DNA of 15,883 nt from Psychrobacter sp. Its GTDB lineage: Bacteria > Pseudomonadota > Gammaproteobacteria > Pseudomonadales > Moraxellaceae. This document shows positions 8,267-15,577 of this stretch, piece by piece (position 1 is the stretch's first letter; every line of letters starts with the position of its first letter). Both the position numbers and the translations under genes were made by a program. The notes below the pieces were generated by a model. The model had not been told where the DNA came from and searched no databases. It was given only the letters and a program-made list of their open reading frames with translations. The stretch spans positions 1 through 15,883 of the forward strand of contig JARIAA010000134.1 of assembly GCA_029264635.1 (NCBI GenBank), in the 5' to 3' direction.

Positions 8267-10300
8267 ATGAGTCAACTTAATCCCAAACAACAAGAAGCGA
8301 TGCTCTACGTATCTGGCCCATTGCTCGTACTAGCGGGTGCTGGCTCAGGTAAAACGTCGGTTATTACGCGCAAAATTGCATACCTGATTGAAGAATGCAA
8401 CATGCCAGCCGAACGCATCACCGCGGTGACCTTTACTAATAAAGCCGCCCGTGAGATGAAAGCGCGGGTAAGTAAACTACTACCTAGCGAAAAAACCCGC
8501 GGACTGACGGTATTGACCTTTCACCAATTTGGCTTACAGTTTTTGCGTTATGAGCTGATTCATACTCCGCTTAAAGGCAACTTCTCCATCATGGACAGCG
8601 ATGATAGTAAGCGTCTGCTCATGGAGCTGATGATGCGCGACAATTTAAGTGGTGCTGAAAGTCGCGAGCTCGTCGGTAAAGCCATCAAAATGATTTCTGA
8701 TTGGAAAAATGATCTGATCGAGCCTGATAAGGCGATGGAAACCTTAGACGATCCAGAAGACATGATTTTTGCGACTTTATATGCTTTATATGAGCGCAAT
8801 CTGCGAGCCTATAATGCGGTCGATTTTGATGATTTGATTGTACTGCCGACTAAAATATTACGTGAAAACAGGGAGCTGCGCGATAAATGGCAAAACCGCA
8901 TTCGCTATCTATTGGTGGATGAGTATCAAGATACCAATACTGCGCAGTACGAGATGATTAAATATCTGGTTGGGCCGCAAGGGCGCTTTACCGTCGTTGG
9001 TGATGATGATCAATCGATCTACGCATGGCGCGGCGCTAAGCCTGAAAATATGGCACTGCTCAAAGAAGATTTCCCAAAGCTTAAAATCGTCATGCTCGAG
9101 CAAAACTACCGTTCGACCACACGTATTTTGACTTCTGCCAACGCCGTTATTACCAATAACGAGCATTTATTTGAAAAGAAACTCTGGTCAGATAAGGGTC
9201 AAGGCGAAAAAATCCGTATTATCAATTGCCGCAATGATGATGATGAATCGGAGCGTGTGGCAAAGGAGATTGTCACGCACAAATTGCGTTTTGGTAATGA
9301 GTGGGAGCAGTATGCGGTTCTCTACCGTAGTAACTTTCAGGCGCGCATGCTTGAGGCGCAGCTGCGTCAGCTGCAAGTGCCTTATAAATTATCAGGTGGT
9401 CAATCGTTCTTTGCGCGTAGTGAAATCAAAGACATCATGGGCTATCTGCGCCTGATTTTAAATCCAGAAGATGACAGCGCATTTTTGCGGATTATCAATA
9501 CGCCCAAACGCGGCATGGGACCTGCTACCCTTGAAAAGCTTGGTCTGTTTTCGCAAGAGCATAGCATCTCGTTATTGGCCTCTTGTACTCACGCGGGTCT
9601 TGCCCACGTTTTGCCATCCAAAGCGTATAGCACGTTAAAAGAGTTTGGCGACTTTATTGAGCATTACACTCGTGAGCTGGATCAGCATCCTGACCCTGTG
9701 CCCATCGTGCGTCAAATGATCGATGAGACGGGTTATATTGACTTTGTACGCAGCGACGCTAAAACGCCGCAACAAGAAAAAAACCGTATTGACAATATCG
9801 ATATGCTTTATACCAGTATTCAGTCGCTGATTAATCGCGCTGAAGAAGACGAAGACCGTACCATCGACACCATTATTCGTAAACTGGTGCTCCTTGATAT
9901 GCTCGAGCAGCAGCAAGAAGAAGAAAATACCAATAAAGTGAACCTTATGACCCTGCACGCGGCCAAAGGCTTGGAGTTTGATTACGTCTATATTATGGGA
10001 CTGGAAGAGGAGATGCTCCCGCATCGCAACTCTATTTTAAGCGAGACCGTTGAAGAAGAGCGCCGCTTAATGTATGTGGGCATTACCCGTGCGCGTCGTG
10101 AGCTGACGTTGACGCTTGCGACCCAGCGCCGCGCAGGTGGTCAGATGCGTGTAACCTCAGAATCACGTTTTTTAGATGAGTTGCCTGAAGATCATATCGA
10201 CTGGCCAGCCAAAGCGAAAAAGAAAAAAGCCAGCAAAGACCCTGAAAAAGTCGCTGATGAGTATTTGGCTAATATTCGAGCCTTACTAGGTAATCGTTAA
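8267..10300 (+). CDS. rep: ATP-dependent DNA helicase Rep (UvrD/PcrA superfamily 1A)
   Basis: This is a 3'-5' helicase that helps replication forks pass protein roadblocks and restart. The frame is open from an ATG at 8195. The ATG at 8267 is chosen because its product begins MSQLNPKQQEAM, aligning with the start of E. coli Rep, and AGGT lies 6 nt upstream; this gives 677 aa against 673 for E. coli Rep. Motifs from that start are Walker A AGAGSGKT (K29), the TFTNKAAREMK segment, Walker B DEYQDTN (D218/E219), motif III GDDDQSIYAWRGA (from G245), motif IV EQNYRST, motif V LMTLHAAKGLEF and motif VI GITRARRE (R608). Full-length similarity, including the 2B region and the C-terminal ANIRALLGNR, favours Rep over UvrD. 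The short Lys-rich stretch near the C-terminus is typical of accessory contact regions. Confidence 0.96.
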   Translation: MSQLNPKQQEAMLYVSGPLLVLAGAGSGKTSVITRKIAYLIEECNMPAERITAVTFTNKAAREMKARVSKLLPSEKTRGLTVLTFHQFGLQFLRYELIHTPLKGNFSIMDSDDSKRLLMELMMRDNLSGAESRELVGKAIKMISDWKNDLIEPDKAMETLDDPEDMIFATLYALYERNLRAYNAVDFDDLIVLPTKILRENRELRDKWQNRIRYLLVDEYQDTNTAQYEMIKYLVGPQGRFTVVGDDDQSIYAWRGAKPENMALLKEDFPKLKIVMLEQNYRSTTRILTSANAVITNNEHLFEKKLWSDKGQGEKIRIINCRNDDDESERVAKEIVTHKLRFGNEWEQYAVLYRSNFQARMLEAQLRQLQVPYKLSGGQSFFARSEIKDIMGYLRLILNPEDDSAFLRIINTPKRGMGPATLEKLGLFSQEHSISLLASCTHAGLAHVLPSKAYSTLKEFGDFIEHYTRELDQHPDPVPIVRQMIDETGYIDFVRSDAKTPQQEKNRIDNIDMLYTSIQSLINRAEEDEDRTIDTIIRKLVLLDMLEQQQEEENTNKVNLMTLHAAKGLEFDYVYIMGLEEEMLPHRNSILSETVEEERRLMYVGITRARRELTLTLATQRRAGGQMRVTSESRFLDELPEDHIDWPAKAKKKKASKDPEKVADEYLANIRALLGNR

Positions 10301-10359
10301 CGGTTTTTTGCTTGTGACTCACATTATTTTTTATTCATTTTCGATTTTTCGGAACGCCT

Positions 10360-11763
10360 ATGCCCATCCCTACGCCTAACTCAGAACAACCGCTCAAACT
10401 GCAAGCAGAATATAATCTGTCAGAGTACAACGCTGAATATAAACTGTTGTATTTGCAAGGGTTGGTAGCTGATGATGCGTATGCAGCGATTACTGACTTT
10501 TTAGCACAGCAATCTGAGTATGAAATTGCAAACTTATTAGAGTCATTCCCCAATCAAGATCGGCAGATTATTTGGGCGCAAGTTCCTGAGCATCTAAAAG
10601 GCGAAGTACTGGCTGAACTTGAGGTGGATACCCGTCAGCCCTTGATGGAGAATATCTCCTCAAAAGAGATCTCTTTATTTACCCAAGACCTTGATGCGCA
10701 AGATATCTCTGAGATTTTGGAGACAGTTACTGAGACAGTACGCACCTCCGTCATGGCAACTTTAGACGAAGACGTCCGTATTCAAGTCAACAAGCTCGAT
10801 ACTTACGCTGATTGGGAAGTTGGGAGTTACATGGATCCTGATATCATTCAAGTACAAGATAATATCAGTTTGGCGCAAGTACAAGACTGGCTACGCGCCA
10901 GTGACGATTTGCTGGATGATCAAAGCCAAGAGCTTTTGGTAGTCGATCAGAGCCAGCAGCTTTTAGGGCTGCTAAGTCTGGTTGATTTAATTAAACATGA
11001 CCAGAGTGCTTTGGTCTCAAGCTTTATTGACAACGCTATTACTATCAACGATCGCCTCGATATTCAAGATGCTGCAGCGATTTTTCGTTCAGAAGATATC
11101 CGCTTTGCTCCTGTGATTAACAGCCATGGCGAGCTGGTTGGGCAATTAAATGGCGAAGACATTATGGAGATTATCCAAGATGATGTCGACAGCACAATGA
11201 AAAACTTGGCGGGCGTCAGTCAAGACGAAGAGTTGTTTGCCCCTATTTTATCCAGTGCAAAGAGTCGCAGTATTTGGTTAGGCATCAACTTATGTACTGC
11301 GCTCCTCGCCGCTGCGGTCATTGGTCAGTTCGAAGCGGTGCTTGCAAAAGTCGTGGCATTGGCGATACTCATGCCAGTGGTCGCTAGTATGGGCGGCATA
11401 GCGGGTTCTCAAACGTTAACCATCGTCATTCGTGGTATGGCGATGGGACAGATTGGCGGTTCTAATCGATTATGGTTACTGAACAAAGAGCTATGGGTTG
11501 GTTCCATAAATGGACTTATTTGGGCCATTATCATGGCAATTATTGCACAAATGTGGTTTCATGATGTTAAGATTAGTGCAGTGATTGGTCTTGCTATTGC
11601 TATCAATATGACAGCTGCCAATGTGTCTGGTATTAGTATTCCGTTGATGCTCAAACGTATGGATATTGATCCTGCGCTGTCAGCCTCGGTTATTTTGACG
11701 ACAGTGACTGATATCGTAGGCTTTATGTCATTTTTAGGGTTGGCAAGTGTGTTACTGCTCTAG
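10360..11763 (+). CDS. mgtE: MgtE-type magnesium channel/transporter
   Basis: This is an inner-membrane Mg2+ channel gated by cytosolic Mg2+. The product is 467 aa. A helical N domain covers about residues 20-150, two CBS domains cover about 156-218 and 222-281, and five C-terminal TM segments cover about 303-467. The TM2 motif reads PVVASMGGIAGSQ; many MgtE proteins have Asn where this has Ile (GGNAG). The last TM contains TDIVGF with D451, the position of the pore Asp (D432 in Thermus thermophilus). The ATG at 10360 has only a weak GGA 6 nt upstream. It follows rep by 59 nt with no convincing terminator between, so read-through from rep is possible. No Mg riboswitch fits in that gap. Family membership is sure; Mg2+ rather than Co2+ as main ion is by family. 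Confidence 0.93.
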   Translation: MPIPTPNSEQPLKLQAEYNLSEYNAEYKLLYLQGLVADDAYAAITDFLAQQSEYEIANLLESFPNQDRQIIWAQVPEHLKGEVLAELEVDTRQPLMENISSKEISLFTQDLDAQDISEILETVTETVRTSVMATLDEDVRIQVNKLDTYADWEVGSYMDPDIIQVQDNISLAQVQDWLRASDDLLDDQSQELLVVDQSQQLLGLLSLVDLIKHDQSALVSSFIDNAITINDRLDIQDAAAIFRSEDIRFAPVINSHGELVGQLNGEDIMEIIQDDVDSTMKNLAGVSQDEELFAPILSSAKSRSIWLGINLCTALLAAAVIGQFEAVLAKVVALAILMPVVASMGGIAGSQTLTIVIRGMAMGQIGGSNRLWLLNKELWVGSINGLIWAIIMAIIAQMWFHDVKISAVIGLAIAINMTAANVSGISIPLMLKRMDIDPALSASVILTTVTDIVGFMSFLGLASVLLL

Positions 11764-11772
11764 TTGTTGCGC

Positions 11773-11804
11773 TTGGTAAGCTATTAGCAAAGCTTTTAAA
11801 CCAA
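11773..11804 (+). terminator. Weak hairpin after mgtE
   Basis: TTGGT (11773-11777) pairs with ACCAA (11800-11804), and AAGCT (11778-11782) with AGCTT (11791-11795), leaving a TTAA bulge. There is no T-run after it, so it is at best a poor or factor-assisted terminator. Confidence 0.3.
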
Positions 11805-11923
11805 AATTACAACGTGATAAGGCTGTTCGGTTATTTATAATCGCTGTTTGTTTACGAAGCGCTTTAGCAACGTGGCTTAAGAATAAATCGATTACTAAAA
11901 TAACCTTACTAGCAAAATAACTG

Positions 11924-11953
11924 CATTATAAAATTTATCATTATAAAATTCAT
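11924..11953 (+). repeat. Two-copy 15-bp tandem repeat upstream of dut
   Basis: CATTATAAAATTTAT (11924-11938) is followed directly by CATTATAAAATTCAT (11939-11953), 14 of 15 bases identical. Each copy holds a TATAAA element that could act as a -10 box, so the duplication may double a promoter element 22 nt before the dut start. The repeat is seen directly; the promoter role is inference. Confidence 0.7.
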
Positions 11954-11975
11954 AGAAACGGTGAGTGGGTGTATT

Positions 11976-12440
11976 ATGCAAGCTGTACAAGTCAAAATCA
12001 TTAGTCCAAAAATTGGGACCCATCCTGACTTTCCGATGCCAACGCGCGCGACAGACGGGTCAGCAGGTATTGATTTACGCGCTTGCATTGATGAACCTTT
12101 GACAATTAAAGCTGGTACAACGCATCTAATAGGCACGGGATTAGCGATTTATATTCAAGACCCCAACTATGCTGGTATGATTTTACCGCGCTCAGGTCTT
12201 GGTCATAAACATGGTATCGTCCTTGGCAACTTAGTAGGGCTTATCGATGCCGATTATCAAGGCGAGCTGATGGTCAGTATTTGGAATCGTAGCGGTACAG
12301 ATTTTGTCCTTAATCCCGCGGAACGTATGGCGCAGTATATTGTAGTACCAGTTGCCCGCCCAGAATTTGAAGTGGTGTCAGATTTTAGTGATGAAAGTCT
12401 TCGCGGTGCAGGCGGTTTTGGCCATTCAGGTCGCCATTAA
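11976..12440 (+). CDS. dut: dUTP diphosphatase (dUTPase)
   Basis: This cytosolic homotrimeric enzyme hydrolyses dUTP to dUMP and pyrophosphate, keeping uracil out of DNA and feeding thymidylate synthesis. The frame opens at a GTG (11961), but the ATG at 11976 is preferred. It gives 154 aa beginning MQAVQVKIIS, matching the start of E. coli Dut (151 aa). Its ribosome site is weak (GTGGG about 6 nt upstream). All five trimeric dUTPase motifs are visible: AGIDLRA, PRSGLGHKHG, GLIDADYQGELMVSIWNR, ERMAQYIV and the C-terminal RGAGGFGHSGRH arm. The order dut-phosphohexomutase-argB downstream matches pseudomonads. Confidence 0.97.
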   Translation: MQAVQVKIISPKIGTHPDFPMPTRATDGSAGIDLRACIDEPLTIKAGTTHLIGTGLAIYIQDPNYAGMILPRSGLGHKHGIVLGNLVGLIDADYQGELMVSIWNRSGTDFVLNPAERMAQYIVVPVARPEFEVVSDFSDESLRGAGGFGHSGRH

Positions 12441-12476
12441 AATTAGATAGCTTACATTAGAATAAATACAGCACAG

Positions 12477-12506
12477 CGGCCATGAACTTTTTAAGTCGGT
12501 TCGCCG
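12477..12506 (+). promoter_or_regulatory. Imperfect hairpin between dut and algC
   Basis: CGGC (12477-12480) pairs with GCCG (12503-12506), and GAAC (12484-12487) with GTTC (12499-12502), with a CAT bulge and an 11-nt loop. It lies 36 nt after dut and 36 nt before the algC start. It lacks a T-run, so it may be a leader structure or chance. Confidence 0.2.
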
Positions 12507-12542
12507 TATTACTATCATTAGGGCTTAAAGGAGATTGTAGTC

Positions 12543-14447
12543 ATGCCGACTTTTACCGCACAGCTCCCCCTATTTCGTGCTTATGATATTCGCGGGGCGC
12601 GTCAATATTTTACGATTGAGTTTATAGCGGCACTGGGTGAAGCTTTTGCTCAACTGTATAAAATACAGGCCCACCATGTAAAAGCTAGCAACGTTAAGAA
12701 AAGATATTTAGCTCATCAAACCAAAAAGCATAAACCCCAGACCCATACCGTTGTAATCGGTTATGATGTGCGCTGTGATAGCGATACGATAGCGCACGTA
12801 CTGAGCAGTAGTTTAACCGCGCATGGACTGACTGTTATCCAGTTAGGATTGATTACCACGCCCATGATGGCATTTTGGGCACAGCAATATGATGGCCATG
12901 GCATTATGGTGACCGCCAGTCATTCAGAAAAAAACACTTTGGGAATAAAGTGGTTGGTAGACGGCGAATCTCCTAGCGAGGTAGACATTCAAGCCCTCTA
13001 TAAAAGTCTAATCAAGCCCAAGCCTACGGATATCTCAAGCTTTCACGATGATACAAGCTTTCATCATCATAATAATAACCAAAATGATGATACTCAACCA
13101 GCTACCCTAAAGGCAGAAAAGAGATACCAAGCTGGCGGCAGTCTGATGAGCTTACCTGACAATGTCGTTACATCCACTTATATTAACGCGGTCGCGCAGG
13201 TATTCGCTCGTATTGAACAGCGAGGGAGTCATGTTAGCTTCAATATTGATAAGCCTACAACCAAACTTGATTTAAAGATTGTCATTGATTGCTTGCACGG
13301 CGCAACCAGTAGAATTGCTCAACCCCTATTTGAGCGCTTCTGTAAAAAAGTTATTGTACTTAACGATGTTCCCGACGGCAGTTTTCCAACTTGTAATCCT
13401 GATCCCACTGAGCCTAATCGTTTGGCTGAGCTTCAGCAAACCGTTATTATTAATGATGCAGATATGGGTCTGGCCTTTGATGGCGATGGCGACCGATTAA
13501 TGATTGTCGATGACCGAGGTAAGGTTGTCACCCCCGATCATTTGCTGTATTTATTGGCGCAAGTTGCAATCACTGAATGTCCTCTACCTAATAGAGGCGC
13601 ACAGTCACCGCACGTTTTATTTGATGTAAAATGCTCTCATCATTTGCCGCGGTTGCTAGAAAATATAAATGCCACTCCAGTGATGAGTAAAACGGGTAGT
13701 AGTTTACTGCGCCGTCAGCTGCATTCTTATAACAGTCAGGCTATATTTGCAGGCGAGCTATCAGGGCATTTTATTTTTAATGATGGTTATTTTATCGCTT
13801 ATGATGATGCGATGTACGCTGGATTGCGATTATTGCATTGGCTCGCGGCAACTATCATTCAGCCTGACGTCACAGCACTTATCGCTATGGATTCAAATAT
13901 CGATATTGAACAGTCTAATCAGACAGGCCCTATCAATAATGACGCATGGGGCACGCGTAGAAGAGCTTCGTTACCGTATCGTCTGACCGATGTCACTCAA
14001 GATTTACCAAAAATCGTGAGTACAGCGGATAAGTATTTGCCGTTGCCTGACAGTGCGTCCTCCTCTTGCTCCATTGTGGATCATCTGGTTATTTTTTGTC
14101 ATTATTTACAACATTTGGTTGAAGGCTCTAACGCTCAATCATCAACTCAAACTATAGCCGCATTACCGCCCTGTCAATGCTTTGATTCTATGCAGCAGAT
14201 GACGGCGGCACAAGCCAAACGGTTATGGCCAAAAGGGACACTATTGTCATCCATTGATGGTGTGCGCTTAGATTTTACTCGGGGATTTGGGGTAATACGC
14301 CAATCAAATAACAGTCATAGTATTACCGTACGCTTTGCTGGAAATGATTTAGTCGATATGAAAGAGGTACAAGCGCGCTTTGTAGCATTGTGCAGTCCGT
14401 TCGATACAAAGATAGCAGAGCAAATTGCCAATATTTACGCTGAATAG
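12543..14447 (+). CDS. algC: Divergent phosphohexomutase (phosphomannomutase/phosphoglucomutase, AlgC position)
   Basis: Alpha-D-phosphohexomutases interconvert hexose 6- and 1-phosphates, supplying sugar nucleotides for LPS and exopolysaccharide. The ATG at 12543 follows a strong AAAGGAGAT (12527-12535). The product is 634 aa, against 463 for P. aeruginosa AlgC. Conserved features are FRAYDIRG (R17), the phosphoserine loop TASHS (S126), K136, the metal loop DGDGDR (D313/D315/D317), GELSGH (E405-H409), VRLDFTRGFG and the phosphate loop RQSNN (R586). Changes from AlgC are HNP to HSE after the serine, YNGFK to TLGIK, KTGHS to KTGSS (S386 at the His308 position), and SNTTP to SNNSH. A basic insertion (about residues 48-68) and a His/Asn-rich one (about 160-200) lengthen domain 1; further Ser/Gln-rich sequence lies in the C-terminal third. 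Lying between dut and argB supports AlgC orthology. Activity and sugar preference are uncertain. Confidence 0.85.
   Translation: MPTFTAQLPLFRAYDIRGARQYFTIEFIAALGEAFAQLYKIQAHHVKASNVKKRYLAHQTKKHKPQTHTVVIGYDVRCDSDTIAHVLSSSLTAHGLTVIQLGLITTPMMAFWAQQYDGHGIMVTASHSEKNTLGIKWLVDGESPSEVDIQALYKSLIKPKPTDISSFHDDTSFHHHNNNQNDDTQPATLKAEKRYQAGGSLMSLPDNVVTSTYINAVAQVFARIEQRGSHVSFNIDKPTTKLDLKIVIDCLHGATSRIAQPLFERFCKKVIVLNDVPDGSFPTCNPDPTEPNRLAELQQTVIINDADMGLAFDGDGDRLMIVDDRGKVVTPDHLLYLLAQVAITECPLPNRGAQSPHVLFDVKCSHHLPRLLENINATPVMSKTGSSLLRRQLHSYNSQAIFAGELSGHFIFNDGYFIAYDDAMYAGLRLLHWLAATIIQPDVTALIAMDSNIDIEQSNQTGPINNDAWGTRRRASLPYRLTDVTQDLPKIVSTADKYLPLPDSASSSCSIVDHLVIFCHYLQHLVEGSNAQSSTQTIAALPPCQCFDSMQQMTAAQAKRLWPKGTLLSSIDGVRLDFTRGFGVIRQSNNSHSITVRFAGNDLVDMKEVQARFVALCSPFDTKIAEQIANIYAE
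13036..13071 (+). repeat. 18-bp tandem duplication inside algC insertion
   Basis: The units 13036-13053 and 13054-13071 both begin CAAGCTTTCA and match at 15 of 18 bases. They encode neighbouring SFHDDT and SFHHHN segments in the His/Asn-rich insertion of the phosphohexomutase. This suggests the insertion grew by in-frame slippage. Confidence 0.65.
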
Positions 14448-14496
14448 AAGTCACCATTTTAATCATTAACGTTGCTTGCAACAATGTTTTGATAAA

Positions 14497-14508
14497 ATGT
14501 TTAAACAT
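14497..14508. promoter_or_regulatory. Perfect 12-bp palindrome upstream of argB
   Basis: ATGTTTAAACAT is its own reverse complement. It lies 85 nt before the argB start and just upstream of the candidate promoter at 14516-14546. A regulator site is possible, but AT-rich palindromes arise by chance. Confidence 0.3.
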
Positions 14509-14515
14509 AATAGCT

Positions 14516-14546
14516 TTGCCACTGTTTATATAAAAGTCAGTATAGA
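14516..14546 (+). promoter_or_regulatory. Candidate argB promoter
   Basis: TTGCCA (14516-14521) and TATAGA (14541-14546) make a -35/-10 pair with a 19-nt spacer, slightly long. The pair lies in the 142-145 nt gap after algC, consistent with argB having its own transcript. Confidence 0.35.
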
Positions 14547-14592
14547 GCATGTGACCAATATGCATTTTATCACTGTATTCTAGGAGTTTATG

Positions 14593-15507
14593 ATGTCGCT
14601 TAATTTAGATGAGGCCAAAGTCACTGCTGAAGTATTAACCACCGCTCTACCCTATATTCAACGTTTTGTCGGCAAATTAATCGTCGTCAAATATGGCGGC
14701 AATGCGATGACTGATCCGGCACTTGAAAGCTCGTTTGCACGTGATATTGTCCTTCTAAAAACGGTCGGTCTGCATCCAGTGGTGGTACATGGCGGCGGCC
14801 CGCAAGTGGATAATTTGCTAAAAGAGCTTGGCCGAACATCTGAACGTATCGATGGTATGCGCGTAACCGATAAAGACACCATGGATATCGTCGAGATGGT
14901 GCTTGGCGGCGGTGTCAATAAGTCTATCGTCAGCCTTATTAATAAGCATGGCGGTAGTGCGATTGGGCTGACGGGCAAAGACGCCAATCTTATTCAAGCC
15001 AAAAAGCTTTTGGTAGATAAAGCTGGCTCGGACGGTACTATGATACCTATAGATTTGGGCTATGTCGGCGATGTGGTCAGTGTGAATAAAGACGTGATTA
15101 ATATGCTGATTGCATCTAACTTTATCCCAGTGATCGCCCCACTTGGGGTTGATGAAGAAGGTAACACTTACAACATCAATGCTGACTTGGTCGCAGGCAA
15201 GGTTGCCGAATTCTTACAAGCCGAAAAGCTGATGTTGTTGACTAATATTAAAGGCGTGTTAGGCCGTGACGGTGAAGTCGTAACTGGACTTACGCCAAAG
15301 AAAGTCGACAGCTTAATTGAGGATGGCACGATTTCAGGTGGTATGATTCCCAAGATTCAGTGTGCGCTTGATGCGGTGCGTAGTGGCGTAAAGAGCGCGG
15401 TTATCGTCGATGGTCGTGTGCCGCATGCGACGCTGTTAGAGATTTTTACTAACGAAGGCGTCGGTACCTTGATTAGTCGTGATATAGATGCCTATTTTAG
15501 TCAGTAA
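14593..15507 (+). CDS. argB: N-acetylglutamate kinase
   Basis: This cytosolic enzyme phosphorylates N-acetyl-L-glutamate, the second step of arginine synthesis through acetylated intermediates. Two adjacent ATGs (14590, 14593) are possible. AGGAG (14582-14586) sits 6 nt before the second, which is preferred and gives 304 aa. Amino-acid kinase motifs are KYGGNAM (K33), VVVHGGGPQ (H66-P70), IDGMRVTD, VEMVLGG, SAIGLTGKDA, the NINADLVAGKVAE segment, MLLTNIKGV and GGMIPKI. The extra N-terminal segment before the first kinase motif (ALPYIQRFVGK) resembles that of the hexameric, arginine-inhibited enzymes such as the P. aeruginosa one, so feedback inhibition by arginine is likely by family. The C-terminal GVGTLIS is intact. 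It is the last + strand gene before a bidirectional terminator. Confidence 0.97.
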   Translation: MSLNLDEAKVTAEVLTTALPYIQRFVGKLIVVKYGGNAMTDPALESSFARDIVLLKTVGLHPVVVHGGGPQVDNLLKELGRTSERIDGMRVTDKDTMDIVEMVLGGGVNKSIVSLINKHGGSAIGLTGKDANLIQAKKLLVDKAGSDGTMIPIDLGYVGDVVSVNKDVINMLIASNFIPVIAPLGVDEEGNTYNINADLVAGKVAEFLQAEKLMLLTNIKGVLGRDGEVVTGLTPKKVDSLIEDGTISGGMIPKIQCALDAVRSGVKSAVIVDGRVPHATLLEIFTNEGVGTLISRDIDAYFSQ

Positions 15508-15521
15508 CAAAAGAGGTGCGT

Positions 15522-15560
15522 AAAAAAGCCCAAGCTTGGATTCAAAAAGTGGGCTTTTTT
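15522..15560. terminator. Strong bidirectional intrinsic terminator
   Basis: AAAAAAGCCCA (15522-15532) and TGGGCTTTTTT (15550-15560) are perfect 11-bp inverted arms with a 17-nt loop. Reading + gives a stem ending in six T, and reading - does too. It therefore serves argB and the convergent gene that stops at 15578. Confidence 0.88.
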
Positions 15561-15577
15561 ATGCCTATCAATACTAT

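Noticed and set aside
9635..10024. 129-codon open frame on the - strand inside rep
   Set aside because: It lies wholly antisense to strongly conserved helicase motifs, has no ribosome site and resembles no family.
10295..10309. CGTTAACG followed by GTTTTTT at the end of rep as a terminator
   Set aside because: The palindrome has no room for a loop and would leave about two base pairs, too weak for an intrinsic terminator.
12482..12586. 34-codon frame starting MNFLSRFAVLLSLGLK between dut and algC
   Set aside because: It looks like a short hydrophobic leader but has no good ribosome site, overlaps the algC start in another frame, and its middle includes the algC Shine-Dalgarno.
14658..14987. 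109-codon open frame on the - strand inside argB
   Set aside because: Pro/Ser/Thr-rich antisense shadow of conserved kinase motifs; no independent support.
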